This document shows positions 27,207 through 38,264 of a stretch of 58,429 nucleotides of DNA, one piece after another. The notes below the pieces were generated by a model. It was given only the letters and a program-made list of their open reading frames with translations, was not told the origin of the DNA and searched no databases. The stretch spans positions 1-58,429 of the forward strand of contig NZ_NIXO01000040.1 of NCBI RefSeq assembly GCF_002204795.1. Reading direction: 5' to 3'. Both the position numbers and the translations under genes were made by a program. The number at the start of each line of letters is the position of its first letter. Position 1 is the stretch's first letter. Origin of the DNA: Pseudomonas sp. K2I15 (GTDB lineage Bacteria > Pseudomonadota > Gammaproteobacteria > Pseudomonadales > Pseudomonadaceae).

Positions 27207-27260
27207 AACACTTGTCCTCATTCGCGCAAACTTGGTGCCGGCAGTGGCCGGCAGGAAAAC

Positions 27261-28448
27261 TCAAGAAGCCAGTGGCGATACTTGCCAAAGCCCGTTCTGC
27301 AGAATCAATTGCCGGTCGCAGTCCGCTTCACGGGCGGCGCCCAATGGCTGCCCAGGCAAGGCCTGGACCACACGTTGACCCTCGCTGCGCAACTGGCAAA
27401 CCTGCTGCCAGAGTGCTGCGTCCGTACTGTCGGGCATCCAGATACCGCCAGACGGCAGTTCGACCTCAGCACGCCCCAGGGTCACCAGGGTTTTCAAATC
27501 GGTGGAAAAACCGGTCGCAGGACGGGCGCGACCGAAGTCGGCGCCGATATCGTCATAACGACCGCCCTGGGCGATGGCCTGGCCAACACCCGGGACAAAC
27601 ACCGCGAATACCACACCGGTGTGGTAGTGGTAGCCGCGCAACTCACCCAAATCGAAATACAGCGGCAACTGCGGGAAGCGCGCAGACAACTGCTCGGCAA
27701 TCGCCAGCACGTCATCCAGGGCCGCCAATACATCAGCCGGCGCATTCGCCAGGCGATCACGGGCGGCGGTCAATACCTCACGGCCGCCACACAGGTCTAC
27801 CAGCGCACGCAGCATGCCGGCCAAGTCGGCAGGCACGCCCACCGTCAGGGCGATCACTTCATCGATGGCCTTGCGTTGCAGGGCATCGAACAACTGTTGC
27901 TCCACTTCACCCGACAAACCGGCCGCACGGGCCAGGCCGCGGTAGATGCCGACATGCCCGAGGTCCATGTGCACATCCGGCACATCGGCCAGTTGCAGCA
28001 TGGCCAGCATCAGGCTGATGACTTCCACGTCGCTGCTCGGGCTGGCATCGCCGTACAACTCGGCGCCCAGCTGGATCGGGCTACGGGAAGACGACAAGGC
28101 TCGCGGCTGTGCATGCAGCACACTGCCGGCGTAGCACAGGCGGCTTGGCCCTTCGCGACGCAGGGTGTGCGCATCAATGCGCGCTACTTGCGGCGTGATG
28201 TCGGCACGAAAGCCCATTTGCCGGCCCGATTGCGGGTCGATGACCTTGAAGGTGCGCAGATCCAGGTCCTGGCCCGCGCCGGTCAGCAGGGATTCCAGGT
28301 ACTCGATATGGGGGGTCACGACAAACTCGTAACCCCAGCTCTGGAACAGATCCAACACCTGGCGGCGCGCGATTTCAATGCGTGCAGCTTCTGGTGGCAG
28401 TACTTCTTCGATGCCATCTGGCAGCAGCCAGCGGTCTACCGTTGCCAT
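27261..28448 (-). CDS. hisZ: ATP phosphoribosyltransferase regulatory subunit HisZ
   Basis: A histidyl-tRNA-synthetase-like protein of 395 residues without tRNA-charging activity. In species with a short HisG it forms the regulatory half of ATP phosphoribosyltransferase, the first enzyme of histidine synthesis. The class II synthetase core is recognisable (FRADITPQVARIDAHTL, RLCYAGSVL). AGGGGAA precedes the ATG. hisG is not in the window, the usual Pseudomonas situation, where hisZ sits between hflC and purA. Confidence 0.94.
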   Translation of the reverse strand: MATVDRWLLPDGIEEVLPPEAARIEIARRQVLDLFQSWGYEFVVTPHIEYLESLLTGAGQDLDLRTFKVIDPQSGRQMGFRADITPQVARIDAHTLRREGPSRLCYAGSVLHAQPRALSSSRSPIQLGAELYGDASPSSDVEVISLMLAMLQLADVPDVHMDLGHVGIYRGLARAAGLSGEVEQQLFDALQRKAIDEVIALTVGVPADLAGMLRALVDLCGGREVLTAARDRLANAPADVLAALDDVLAIAEQLSARFPQLPLYFDLGELRGYHYHTGVVFAVFVPGVGQAIAQGGRYDDIGADFGRARPATGFSTDLKTLVTLGRAEVELPSGGIWMPDSTDAALWQQVCQLRSEGQRVVQALPGQPLGAAREADCDRQLILQNGLWQVSPLAS

Positions 28449-28639
28449 TACGCCATTCCCCTATGATCCGGGCGGCCAGCCCTCGGGCGAGCCTTGAGTG
28501 AAGCAGAAAATACCCGGCCCCTGCATAAACCACGCGCAAGAGCGACGTGACGAACGACCAACAATCGGCCTCGTCGGGCACTTTCCTCGAAAAACCTGTG
28601 GCGCCTGCAGAACAAAACCACAATCAAACATGCAGACGC

Positions 28640-28662
28640 AAAAAAGCCGGGAATTTCCCGGC
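28640..28662 (-). terminator. Terminator of the hflK-hflC unit
   Basis: On the minus strand GCCGGGAA pairs with TTCCCGGC and is followed by TTTTTT. It lies about 90 bases after the hflC stop codon. The 301 bases between hflC and hisZ hold no other feature; the DUF2065 (YjeT) gene present here in some gamma-proteobacteria was looked for and is missing. Confidence 0.8.
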
Positions 28663-28749
28663 TGCCGCATCATACACCCGTTTTCTGAAAGGATCACCCC
28701 GCCCGGCATTTTAGCCGCCCGACGGAGCGATTCTCAGACTACATGCGGG

Positions 28750-29616
28750 TTACTTGGACTTTTCCAGGTAGCGGAAGAAATCGCTACTTGGGTCAAGCAC
28801 CATGACGTCGGTTTTGTTCGCGAAGCTTTCACGGTAGGCACGCAGGCTACGGTAGAACGCGTAGAACTCCTGGTCCTGGCCATACGCCTTGGCGTAGATC
28901 GAAGCGGCTTGAGCATCACCATCACCACGGGCCTCTTCAGACTCGCGATAAGCTTCTGCCAACAGTACGCGACGCTGACGGTCGGCATCCGCACGGATCC
29001 CTTCTGCCAGTTCGTTACCCTTGGCGCGGTGCTCACGAGCCTCGCGCTCACGCTCGGTGCTCATACGCTCGAACACGCTGCGGTTCACTTCTTTCGGAAG
29101 GTCGATAGCCTTGACCCGAACATCGATCACTTCGATGCCCAGCTCTTTTTCCGCCATCGTGTTCAACGAACGCGTGATGTCAGCCATCAGCGCATCACGT
29201 TCACCGGATACCACCTCGTGCAGGGTGCGCTTACCAAACTGGTCACGCAGGCCCGATTCCAGACGGCGCGACAAACGCTCGTCAGCAATCTGCTTGAGGC
29301 CGGAGGTCGCAGTGTAGAAGCGCTCGGCATCCTTGACGCGCCACTTGGCGTAGGCGTCAACCATCACAGCTTTCTTTTCCAGGGTCAGGAAGCGTTGTGT
29401 CGGTGCATCCAGGGTCATCAGGCGGCCGTCGAACTTGCGCACCTGGTTGACGTAGGGGACTTTCACATGCAGGCCCGGCTGGACATCTGCCTGGACCACG
29501 CGACCGAATTGCAGCAACACCGCGCGCTCGGTCTGAGACACGATATAGAAGCAGTTCCAGGCAGCGATGACCACGACGACGCCCACAATCAGGGCGGTCA
29601 GCGATTTATTGCTCAT
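28750..29616 (-). CDS. hflC: HflC, FtsH protease modulator
   Basis: 288 residues. An SPFH/prohibitin-family membrane protein with one N-terminal membrane anchor (LTALIVGVVVVIAAWNCFYI) and a large domain facing the periplasm. With HflK it forms the cage around FtsH and tunes its proteolysis. The family helix EREREAREHRAKGNELAEGI and the C-terminal DPSSDFFRYL are present. The ATG at 29616 overlaps the hflK stop codon by one base; a TTG one codon upstream is in frame. Confidence 0.96.
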   Translation of the reverse strand: MSNKSLTALIVGVVVVIAAWNCFYIVSQTERAVLLQFGRVVQADVQPGLHVKVPYVNQVRKFDGRLMTLDAPTQRFLTLEKKAVMVDAYAKWRVKDAERFYTATSGLKQIADERLSRRLESGLRDQFGKRTLHEVVSGERDALMADITRSLNTMAEKELGIEVIDVRVKAIDLPKEVNRSVFERMSTEREREAREHRAKGNELAEGIRADADRQRRVLLAEAYRESEEARGDGDAQAASIYAKAYGQDQEFYAFYRSLRAYRESFANKTDVMVLDPSSDFFRYLEKSK

Positions 29617-30794
29617 CAACGACTCTCCCTGGTACGTGTTTGCTGTTGCAGCAAGTCAGCGGCCGCACGGGCACTGGCCTCATTGGACGCGGCCGTCGAA
29701 CTTCCGGACTGTGCATTGCTGCTGCCACTACGACCACCTTCGATCATCTTGTCCAGCGGCAGGTACAGCAGGTTGTTCTGCCCGCCCTTGCTGCCGGTCA
29801 CGAGAACCTTGCTGGTGTTGCTGAAGACTTCCTGCATGGTGTCCAGGTACAGACGCTCACGGGTGACTTCCGGTGCCTTGCGGTACTCGGCCACCAGCTT
29901 GGTGAAGCGATCAGCCTCACCCTTGGCGCGGGAAACCACTTCGTCGCGGTAACCGTTGGCATCTTCCAGGATGCGCTGGGCCTGACCACGGGCTTCCGGC
30001 ACGACGCCGTTGGCGTAGGTTTCAGCCTGGTTGCGCGAACGCTGCTCGTCTTCACGGGCACGGATCACGTCATCGAAGGCTTCCTGTACTTCACGCGGTG
30101 CCGCTGCGCTCTGTATGTTGACCTGGGTCACGGTGATACCGGTGCGATACGTGTCGAGGAACCGTTGCAGGCGCTCCTTGATCTCGCTGGCCATCAATTC
30201 ACGGCCTTCGGTCAGCACCTGATCCATTGCAGTGGAACCCACCACGTGACGCAGGGCGCTTTCGGTCGCTTGTTGCAGGCTGATTTCCGGCTGATCAACG
30301 TTCAGCACGAAGTCCTGCAGGTTGCTGATCTTGTACTGCACGGTCAGCGGCACTTCGACGATATTCTCGTCTTCGGTCAGCATCTGGCCCTGCTTGGTGT
30401 AGGCACGCTCACGCGTGACGTTCTCCATGTACTTTTTATCGATCGGCGGGAAGTAGATGTTCAGGCCGGGGCCGACAGTCTCGTAGTACTTGCCGAAGCG
30501 CAGCACCACGGCTTGCTCCTGCTCGTCCACGACATAGACGGCGCTGTACAGCCAGACGGCCGCCAGCACGACAAGGCCGATGCCGAGAAGGCCGTAACCA
30601 CCGCCCTTGCTCGTACGACCGCCTTCGTCACCACCACGTTTTTTCCCACCACCGAACAACCCATTCAGGCTTTCCTGCAGCTTTCGGAAGGCCTCGTCGA
30701 GATCCGGTGGCCCCTTGCGGTCGCCATTATTGCGGCGTTTACCACCCCAAGGATCCTGATTATTCGAGTTGCCACCCGGCTCATTCCAAGCCAT
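29616..30794 (-). CDS. hflK: HflK, FtsH protease modulator
   Basis: 392 residues. Starts MAWNEPGGNSNNQDPWGG, the Gly/Asn-rich N-terminal tail typical of HflK, followed by one membrane helix (GIGLVVLAAVWLYSAVYVV), the SPFH domain (QAVVLRFGKYYETVGPGLN) and a long helix with EAFDDVIRAREDEQRSRN. The C-terminus is a Ser/Ala-rich linker. GGAG six bases upstream supports the ATG at 30794 over the longer frame. It is coupled to hflC by one-base overlap. Confidence 0.96.
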   Translation of the reverse strand: MAWNEPGGNSNNQDPWGGKRRNNGDRKGPPDLDEAFRKLQESLNGLFGGGKKRGGDEGGRTSKGGGYGLLGIGLVVLAAVWLYSAVYVVDEQEQAVVLRFGKYYETVGPGLNIYFPPIDKKYMENVTRERAYTKQGQMLTEDENIVEVPLTVQYKISNLQDFVLNVDQPEISLQQATESALRHVVGSTAMDQVLTEGRELMASEIKERLQRFLDTYRTGITVTQVNIQSAAAPREVQEAFDDVIRAREDEQRSRNQAETYANGVVPEARGQAQRILEDANGYRDEVVSRAKGEADRFTKLVAEYRKAPEVTRERLYLDTMQEVFSNTSKVLVTGSKGGQNNLLYLPLDKMIEGGRSGSSNAQSGSSTAASNEASARAAADLLQQQTRTRESR

Positions 30795-30890
30795 AGCGCT
30801 CTCCATCTGATAAAGCAAAGACGCACCCACGGCGCGCCGACCAATGCTACAGAATGCCTGTCACAGCGGCACAACCGCTTTCTCAGGCTT

Positions 30891-32192
30891 TTATTGCAAA
30901 GTGTGTTGTTCGATGAACTCTGCCGGCACAACGCCTTCCCGGCTGACCAGCCGATTCAGCTCCGTGCGCGGTATTCGAACGGCCAGCAAGCTGACACCCT
31001 CTTCGTCGTGTTCTTCTTTCTGTACCGCGCCCAGCTCGAAAAACTGTGCACGCAGTCGAGCAAAACGCTGAGGCAAGCGCAAGGTGCCGACAAACAAATC
31101 GCTGCCCAACAGCTCGGCAATGGCTTGTTCAAGCAATTCCAGGCCACTGCCATCACGCGCCGACAGCCAGACCCGCTGGGGCTTGCCGTTTTCGTCGCGC
31201 TGGATTTGTGGCTCAACGCCTTCAAGCAAATCGAGTTTGTTATAGACCTCGAGGATCGGCAAGTCCTGGGCACCAATCTCGCCCAGCACCACCATGACCT
31301 GTTCAATCTGCAACATGCGATCCGGTTCGGCCGCATCGATCACGTGCAACAGCAGGTCGGAATTGCTCGACTCTTCGAGCGTAGACCGAAATGCCTCGAC
31401 CAGCTTGTGGGGCAAGTGACGAATGAAACCTACGGTATCGGCCAGGACAATCGGCCCCAGGTCGTCCAGTTCCAGACGGCGCAAGGTCGGGTCGAGGGTC
31501 GCAAACAGTTGGTCGGCCGCGTACACGTCCGATTTCGTCACGTTGTTGAAGAGTGTGGATTTGCCGGCGTTGGTATAGCCCACCAGGGAAACGGTAGGAA
31601 TATCCGCACGCATACGGCCACGTCGCGACTGTTCGCGCTGGCTGCGCACCTTCTCCAGGCGGCCCTTGATCTGTCGCAGGCGCACCCGCAGCAGACGCCG
31701 GTCGGTTTCCAGCTGGGTTTCACCCGGGCCACGCATGCCGATACCGCCACCCTGACGCTCAAGGTGAGTCCAGCCGCGAACCAGGCGGGTGCTCATGTGG
31801 TCAAGCTGGGCCAGTTCTACCTGGAGCTTGCCTTCATGGGTACGGGCGCGTTGAGCGAAAATATCGAGAATCAGACCCGTGCGGTCAATTACGCGGCACT
31901 CGAAGACACGTTCGAGGTTACGTTCCTGACTGGGCGTGAGGATGTGATTGAAAATCACCAGATCGGCCTTTTCGGCGTGTACCAAGTCGTGCAGCTCTTG
32001 GACCTTGCCGCTGCCAATCAGGAATTTGGCGGTTGGCCGATGACGCGGCACGTTAAAAAACGCGACGGTCTCGGCGCCGGCCGAATTTGCCAACTCCTGA
32101 AACTCCTGCGGATCTTCGCGCGCCTCAGGGTCCTGTCCATCCAAGTGAACGAGGATCACTCGCTCACCACCACCGTGGCGCTCAAAGAACAA
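30891..32192 (-). CDS. hflX: GTPase HflX (ribosome-splitting)
   Basis: 433 residues. OBG-family GTPase that binds the 50S subunit and rescues stalled ribosomes under heat stress. The N-terminal HflX domain carries the family segment GPGETQLETDRRLLR; the G domain has Walker A GYTNAGKSTLFN, DTVGFIRHLPHKLVEAF and NKLDL. The start codon is TTG at 32192, supported by AGGAG six bases upstream; no ATG fits. The gene lies 12 bases after hfq. Confidence 0.96.
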   Translation of the reverse strand: MFFERHGGGERVILVHLDGQDPEAREDPQEFQELANSAGAETVAFFNVPRHRPTAKFLIGSGKVQELHDLVHAEKADLVIFNHILTPSQERNLERVFECRVIDRTGLILDIFAQRARTHEGKLQVELAQLDHMSTRLVRGWTHLERQGGGIGMRGPGETQLETDRRLLRVRLRQIKGRLEKVRSQREQSRRGRMRADIPTVSLVGYTNAGKSTLFNNVTKSDVYAADQLFATLDPTLRRLELDDLGPIVLADTVGFIRHLPHKLVEAFRSTLEESSNSDLLLHVIDAAEPDRMLQIEQVMVVLGEIGAQDLPILEVYNKLDLLEGVEPQIQRDENGKPQRVWLSARDGSGLELLEQAIAELLGSDLFVGTLRLPQRFARLRAQFFELGAVQKEEHDEEGVSLLAVRIPRTELNRLVSREGVVPAEFIEQHTLQ

Positions 32193-32204
32193 AGGAGACT
32201 CCTA

Positions 32205-32468
32205 TCAGGCGTTACCCGGTGCAGGCTCGGCGTCGCCCTGTTCTTCGGTTGCGCTAGGCAGACGAATTGGACGAACCGGCACTACGGTCGAGATAGCGTG
32301 CTTGTAAACCATTTGGCTTACGGTGTTTTTCAGCAGGATCACGAACTGGTCGAACGACTCGATCGTACCTTGCAGCTTGATACCGTTGACCAGATAGATG
32401 GAAACCCCAACTTTCTCTTTACGTAAAGTATTCAAGTAAGGGTCTTGTAGCGAATGCCCTTTTGACAT
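32205..32468 (-). CDS. hfq: RNA chaperone Hfq
   Basis: 87 residues. Hexameric Sm-like protein that pairs small RNAs with mRNAs and, in Pseudomonas, works with Crc in catabolite repression. Starts MSKGHSLQDPYLNTLRKEKV; Sm1 (VSIYLVNGIKLQGTIESFDQ) and Sm2 (YKHAISTVVP) are intact. The C-terminal tail is short and acidic, as usual for pseudomonads. AAAGGAG precedes the ATG at 32468; the longer frame upstream is not translated. Confidence 0.98.
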   Translation of the reverse strand: MSKGHSLQDPYLNTLRKEKVGVSIYLVNGIKLQGTIESFDQFVILLKNTVSQMVYKHAISTVVPVRPIRLPSATEEQGDAEPAPGNA

Positions 32469-32562
32469 GTGCCGCACTCCTTTAAGGATCAATAATAAAA
32501 AATCGGAAAATAGATAGCTCATGGCCGTCACACCCCCAAGGATAGACGGCAATTGCAAGGAC

Positions 32563-33533
<971 letters not shown>

Positions 33534-33534
<1 letters not shown>

Positions 33535-35447
33535 CAACGGCCGCGCAAGAACAGTTTGTCCAGGTCGTCCAGGCCCATTTGGGTCCAGGTCGGACGGCCG
33601 TGGTTGCACTGGCCGCTGCGCTCGGTGTTTTCCATGTCCCGCAGCAAACCGTTCATTTCCGGCAGGGCCAGCCGGCGGTTGGCGCGGATGGCGCCGTGGC
33701 AGGCCATGGTGCCGAGCAGTTCGTTGATGTGCGCCTGGATGCGGTCGCTGGTGCCGTACTCCATAAGGTCGGCCAGCACGTCGGCCACCAGCCGATTGGC
33801 CTCGGCCTGCTTGAGCAAGGCCGGGATCTGCCGGATAGCCAGGGTTTCCGGGCCCAGGCGTTGCAGCTCAAAGCCCAGCTTCTGGAACACGCTGACGTGC
33901 TCTTCGGCGCAATCCGCCTCGCGCTGGCTGACCGCCAGGGATTCCGGCACCAGCAGCGGCTGGCCGCTCAGGCCTTCGCTGGCCATGGCGATCTTCAGGC
34001 GCTCGTACATGATCCGCTCGTGGGCGGCGTGCATGTCCACCAGCACCAGGCCATGAGCGTTTTCCGCAAGAATATAGATGCCCTTGAGCTGGGCCAGTGC
34101 GTAACCCAACGGCGGCACGTCGCCCTGGCCTTCCGGCAAGGCGGCAGCGCCCGACTCGGCACCGGGCAGCGGCGCGAAAAACTCGCGATAGGCCGCCTGG
34201 GCCTCAGCCACCGGCACCCCGGATTGCGGGCGCGGCGTGTATTGGTATTGATAACCGGCGCCAGCGCCTGAGCCAGGAGCGGTATAGCTCGGCTGGGCTT
34301 GCGGCGATTGCAGCAGGTTGGCCGCCAGGCTCATTTCGCCCTGGGGCCCGAACTCACCGGCTTCCGGCCCCGAAGGGCGGACCATGGCCGTGACAATCGG
34401 CGCCGCCAGTTGATCATCCGGGCGTACATCGCCCAAGGCGCGGTGCAAAGTGCCGTAGAGGAAGTCGTGAACCATGCGCCCGTCACGGAAGCGCACTTCG
34501 TGCTTGGTCGGGTGCACGTTGACATCGACCACCGACGGGTCGACCTCAAAAAACAGGACAAACGTCGGGTGTCGCCCGTTGAACAACACATCGCGATAGG
34601 CCTGGCGCACCGCATGGGCCACCAGTTTGTCGCGCACCGCCCGGCCGTTCACGAAGAAGTACTGCAAGTCAGCCTGGCTGCGGGAAAAGGTCGGCAAACC
34701 CACCCAACCCCACAGGCGCAAGCCATTGCGCTCAATCTCGATCGGCAGCGCCTGCTCCAGGAACCCGGCACCGCAGATGGCCGAGACACGTCGGGCACGG
34801 GCCGCATCATCATGAGCCTCGTGCAGGCTGAGGATGGTCTTGCCGTTGTGGCGCAGGTGGAAAGCCACATCAAACCGGGCCAGCGCCAGGCGCTTGATGA
34901 CTTCTTGCAGGTGGTCGAATTCGGTTTTTTCGGCCTTGAGGAATTTACGCCGGGCCGGGGTGTTGAAGAACAGGTCGCGCACTTCCACCGAAGTGCCCAC
35001 CGGATGCGCAGCCGGCTGGACCCGGGGCGCCATGTCACGGCCTTCGGTTTCTACCTGCCAGGCCTGGTCGGCGTCGCGGGTGCGGGAAGTCAAGGTCAGG
35101 CGGGCCACGGAGCTGATGGAAGCCAGGGCCTCACCGCGAAACCCAAGGCTCATCACCCGTTCAAGGTCTTCCAGGTCACGAATTTTGCTGGTGGCATGAC
35201 GGGCCAGGGCCAGCGGCAGGTCATCGGAGGAAATCCCGCTGCCGTCGTCGCGTACCCGCAGCAGCTTGACGCCGCCCAGTTCAACGTCGACATCAATGCG
35301 CTTGGCGCCGGAGTCGATGCTGTTTTCCAGCAACTCCTTGATCACCGACGCCGGCCGCTCAACCACCTCGCCCGCAGCGATCTGGTTAGCCAGGCGCGGG
35401 CTTAGCAGTTCAATGCGCGAAGTGTTGCTCAAGACTGTTTCGCTCAT
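33534..35447 (-). CDS. mutL: DNA mismatch repair protein MutL
   Basis: 637 residues. N-terminal GHKL ATPase with ELLENSIDSGAKRID, RDDGSGIS and LGFRGEALASI; a Pro/Gln/Ala-rich linker at about 350-440; C-terminal dimerisation domain. The latter holds DMHAAHERIMYE, which fits the endonuclease metal motif DQHA(X)2E(X)4E except for Met in place of Gln, so this MutL is expected to nick DNA, unlike that of E. coli, as reported for P. aeruginosa. Its ATG overlaps the amidase stop codon by one base. Confidence 0.97.
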
Positions 35448-36880
35448 TATTGCGCCGCCAGTTCAGTGCCAGGGATGGTCAACACCTGGCCGACTTTCAA
35501 TTCATCGGTCTTCAGGTTGTTGGCACTGCGCAAGGTCGCCGCGGACACCTGGAAGCGCACCGCCAGCATTGCCAGGGTGTCGCCCGGCTGCACGCGATGG
35601 TCGCGCGGACCCTGGGCGATCTTCCCGGAATCACGCAGCCAGGCGATATAAGAGCCCGGCGGCGGGTTCTGCTGGAAGAACTGGCGAACACCGGCGCTGA
35701 TGGAGCGCGCCAGCGCCTGCTGATGGCTGGCGGAGGCCAGTTTCGAGGCTTCGTTGGAGTTGGAGATAAACCCGGTTTCCACCAGGATCGACGGAATGTC
35801 CGGCGACTTGAGCACCATAAAACCGGCCTGTTCCACGCGCTGTTTGTGCAGCGAGGTGACGCGGCCAATATTGCTCAAGACTTTTTGCCCGACATTCAGG
35901 CTGGAGGTCAGCGAAGCGGTCATCGACAGGTCGAGCAATACGCCGGCGAGCATCTTGTCCTTATCGTCGAGGGACACGTTGCCGGCCCCGCCGATCAAGT
36001 CAGAACGGTTTTCACTGTCGGCCAGCCAGCGGGCCGTCTCGGACGTGGCGCCGCGATCAGACAGGGCAAACACCGAAGCGCCGAAAGCCGCAGCCGAAGG
36101 CGCGGCATCGGCGTGGATCGAGACGAACAGGTCAGCGCCCTTCTTGCGGGCGATTTCGGTACGGCCACGCAACGGAATGAAGTAGTCGCCGGTACGAGTC
36201 AGTTCGGCGCGATAGCCTTTCATGCCATTGATCTGGCGCTGCAGTTCGCGGGCGATGGCCAGTACCACGTCTTTTTCATGCTGGCCTCGCGAGCCCGAGG
36301 CGCCCGGGTCTTCCCCACCGTGACCGGCATCGATGACCACGATGATGTCACGCTTGCCCGCCGGCGCAGGTGGTGGCGGCGGCAATTTGACCTGGGGTTG
36401 CGACTGGGTGACCGGCACCGCAGGTATCGTCGCGACGCTTGGGGTTGGCGCAGGCGGCGGGGCGGCATCGGCGGCGTTGTCGAACAGGTCGACCACCAGC
36501 CGGTTGCCATATTGGGCGTTGGGTGCCAACACGAAGCTTTTCGGGGTCACGGCCTTTTTCAGGTCGATGACCACCCGCAGATCGGTCGGCGTACGTTGAG
36601 CCGAGCGCATGGCGGTAATCGGGGTATTGGCCATGGCGACTTTCAACGGCGCGGCCAGGGTCGCACCGTTGATATCAATCACCAGGCGATCAGGCGCCGT
36701 GAGGGTGAAGACGCTGTGCTGAACCGGGCCAGACAGGTCGAATACCAGTCGCGTGTTATCCGGCGCCCGCCACAGGCGAACACTTTTCACCTGTGAGGCC
36801 GCCAGTGCATTGAAAGTCATTGCCGCAAGCAACACCCCTACGACAGTAACCAACGCGCGAAAGCGCATACCTAACCCCAT
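35447..36880 (-). CDS. amiB: N-acetylmuramoyl-L-alanine amidase, AmiB type
   Basis: 477 residues. Periplasmic zinc amidase that splits septal peptidoglycan during cell separation. A signal peptide ends near NALAAS; an AMIN domain (about 30-130) follows, then a Pro-rich linker (PPPPPAPAGKRD), the Amidase_3 domain with zinc and catalytic residues in VIDAGHGGEDPGASG, FVSIHADA and LVETGFISN, and a C-terminal LysM (HRVQPGDTLAMLAVRFQVSA). The start is uncertain: TTG 36883, ATG 36880 or ATG 36868 all keep the signal peptide. It follows tsaE by three bases. Confidence 0.95.
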   Translation of the reverse strand: MGLGMRFRALVTVVGVLLAAMTFNALAASQVKSVRLWRAPDNTRLVFDLSGPVQHSVFTLTAPDRLVIDINGATLAAPLKVAMANTPITAMRSAQRTPTDLRVVIDLKKAVTPKSFVLAPNAQYGNRLVVDLFDNAADAAPPPAPTPSVATIPAVPVTQSQPQVKLPPPPPAPAGKRDIIVVIDAGHGGEDPGASGSRGQHEKDVVLAIARELQRQINGMKGYRAELTRTGDYFIPLRGRTEIARKKGADLFVSIHADAAPSAAAFGASVFALSDRGATSETARWLADSENRSDLIGGAGNVSLDDKDKMLAGVLLDLSMTASLTSSLNVGQKVLSNIGRVTSLHKQRVEQAGFMVLKSPDIPSILVETGFISNSNEASKLASASHQQALARSISAGVRQFFQQNPPPGSYIAWLRDSGKIAQGPRDHRVQPGDTLAMLAVRFQVSAATLRSANNLKTDELKVGQVLTIPGTELAAQ

Positions 36881-36883
36881 CAA

Positions 36884-37354
36884 TTATTTGAATTCCAATG
36901 CCAAGGCGGCGCACCACGACTCGCCGTGCGCGCTGTGGGACAACAACTTCAGCTGACGTCCATGCTCATGCGGGGTAATGGTAATGGTCAGGTCCGGCTT
37001 TGGCAAAAAGCCTGTGCCTTTATCTGGCCACTCGATCAGGCACAAGGCGTCCTCATCGAAGTAATCACGGATGCCCATGTATTCCAGCTCCTCGGGATCC
37101 ACCAGGCGATACAGGTCGAAGTGGAAGGCTCGCACGTCGCCAATTTCGTAGGGTTCTACCAAGGTGAACGTAGGGCTTTTCACGGCACCTGCGTGCCCCA
37201 ACCCGCGAATGATGCCCCGGGACAAGGTGGTTTTCCCGGCGCCCAAATCACCTTCCAGGAAGATCAGGCCCGAGCCTTTCGTCACTTGGGCAATACGGTT
37301 GCCGAACGCGACCATGGCATCTTCATCGGCCAGGAAAAGAATTACTTCAGGCAC
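36884..37354 (-). CDS. tsaE: tRNA threonylcarbamoyladenosine biosynthesis ATPase TsaE
   Basis: 156 residues. ATPase partner of TsaB and TsaD in formation of t6A37 in tRNA. Walker A GDLGAGKTTLSRG near residue 40, and the family segments SPTFTLVEPYE, FHFDLYRL and CLIEWPDKG. The start is GTG at 37354 with GGAGGAG upstream; it lies 13 bases inside the end of nnrD, so translation is probably coupled. Confidence 0.95.
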   Translation of the reverse strand: MPEVILFLADEDAMVAFGNRIAQVTKGSGLIFLEGDLGAGKTTLSRGIIRGLGHAGAVKSPTFTLVEPYEIGDVRAFHFDLYRLVDPEELEYMGIRDYFDEDALCLIEWPDKGTGFLPKPDLTITITPHEHGRQLKLLSHSAHGESWCAALALEFK

Positions 37355-38202
37355 GGCGATTGCTCCTCCAGCAACTGACGAATGGCGGGAATCAGGTCAC
37401 TGGCGGTCAGCCCGCGACCAAAGGTGCCCTGCCGATCGCCGGCAGTGGCATGCAACCAGACCGCCAGGCAGGCGGCATCGAATGCCGGCATGCCTTGAGC
37501 CAGTAAAGCACCGACCAGGCCGGCCAACACGTCGCCCAGGCCGGCTGTCGCCATCGCCGGGTGACCTTGATCACAGCGGGCAACACATCCGTCCGGGCTG
37601 GCGATCAAGCTGCCTGCGCCCTTGAGGATCGCTACCGCATTGAATTTCTGACTCAACGCACGGGCCACGTTAAGGCGATCAGCCTGAACTTCGGCTGTCG
37701 AAATGCCCATCAAGCGGGCTGCTTCGCCAGGATGCGGAGTGATCACGCAATTGGCCGGCAGGCTGACCTTGCCCGCCGCCAGCAGGTTAAGGGCATCGGC
37801 ATCCCAGACTTGCGGCTGCCTGGCATTGGCCGCCACCGACAACAGGCTTTTGCCCCAGGAAGCCTCACCCAGGCCCGGGCCGATGACAATCACAGAAATC
37901 TTTTCCAGCAAGCCCATCAACTGATTGGCCGAGTGCACGCCCACCGTCATCACTTCCGGCAACCGCGCCAGCGCCGCTGCAACGTGTTCGCTGCGGGTCG
38001 CCAGGGAAACCATGCCGGCACCGCCGCGCAAGGCGCTTTCCGTGCTAAGCAAGGCGGCGCCGCCAAAACCCCGGTCGCCGCCGATCAGCAATACATGACC
38101 GAACTGGCCTTTATGGGCGTCCGGGGAACGCGCAGCGAGTTGCGGCAATTGGCCGGGCAACAGGTGCTGAACGTCGGGTATTTCGTGTTTTGTCTGCGGC
38201 AT
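37342..38202 (-). CDS. nnrD: ADP-dependent NAD(P)H-hydrate dehydratase
   Basis: 286 residues. Repairs hydrated NADH and NADPH by ADP-driven dehydration. Ribokinase-like fold with GHVLLIGGDRGFGGA, VIGPGLG, ITPHPGEAARLMG, ILKGAGSLIA and the ADP-binding GLGDVLAGLVGALLAQG. In E. coli the enzyme is fused to the NnrE epimerase; here only the dehydratase half is present, and no epimerase gene is found beside it. It is the first gene of the run nnrD-tsaE-amiB-mutL-miaA and is divergent from queG. Confidence 0.93.
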   Translation of the reverse strand: MPQTKHEIPDVQHLLPGQLPQLAARSPDAHKGQFGHVLLIGGDRGFGGAALLSTESALRGGAGMVSLATRSEHVAAALARLPEVMTVGVHSANQLMGLLEKISVIVIGPGLGEASWGKSLLSVAANARQPQVWDADALNLLAAGKVSLPANCVITPHPGEAARLMGISTAEVQADRLNVARALSQKFNAVAILKGAGSLIASPDGCVARCDQGHPAMATAGLGDVLAGLVGALLAQGMPAFDAACLAVWLHATAGDRQGTFGRGLTASDLIPAIRQLLEEQSPCLK

Positions 38203-38264
38203 GCGTCTTCAAGCTCCGATGTCTGGCAGAATTATACGCATCTAACCTGCGGTTTCTCTTGTTC

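Noticed and set aside
25344..28466. Open frame of 1040 codons on the plus strand
   Set aside because: Antisense to the chemoreceptor, purA and hisZ; composition is that of a shadow and it crosses a clear terminator.
28461..28709. A DUF2065 (YjeT) gene between hflC and hisZ
   Set aside because: Expected from gene order in some relatives, but neither strand encodes a small two-helix protein here.
29640..32426. Open frame of 928 codons on the plus strand
   Set aside because: Antisense to hflK, hflX and hfq, all recognised.
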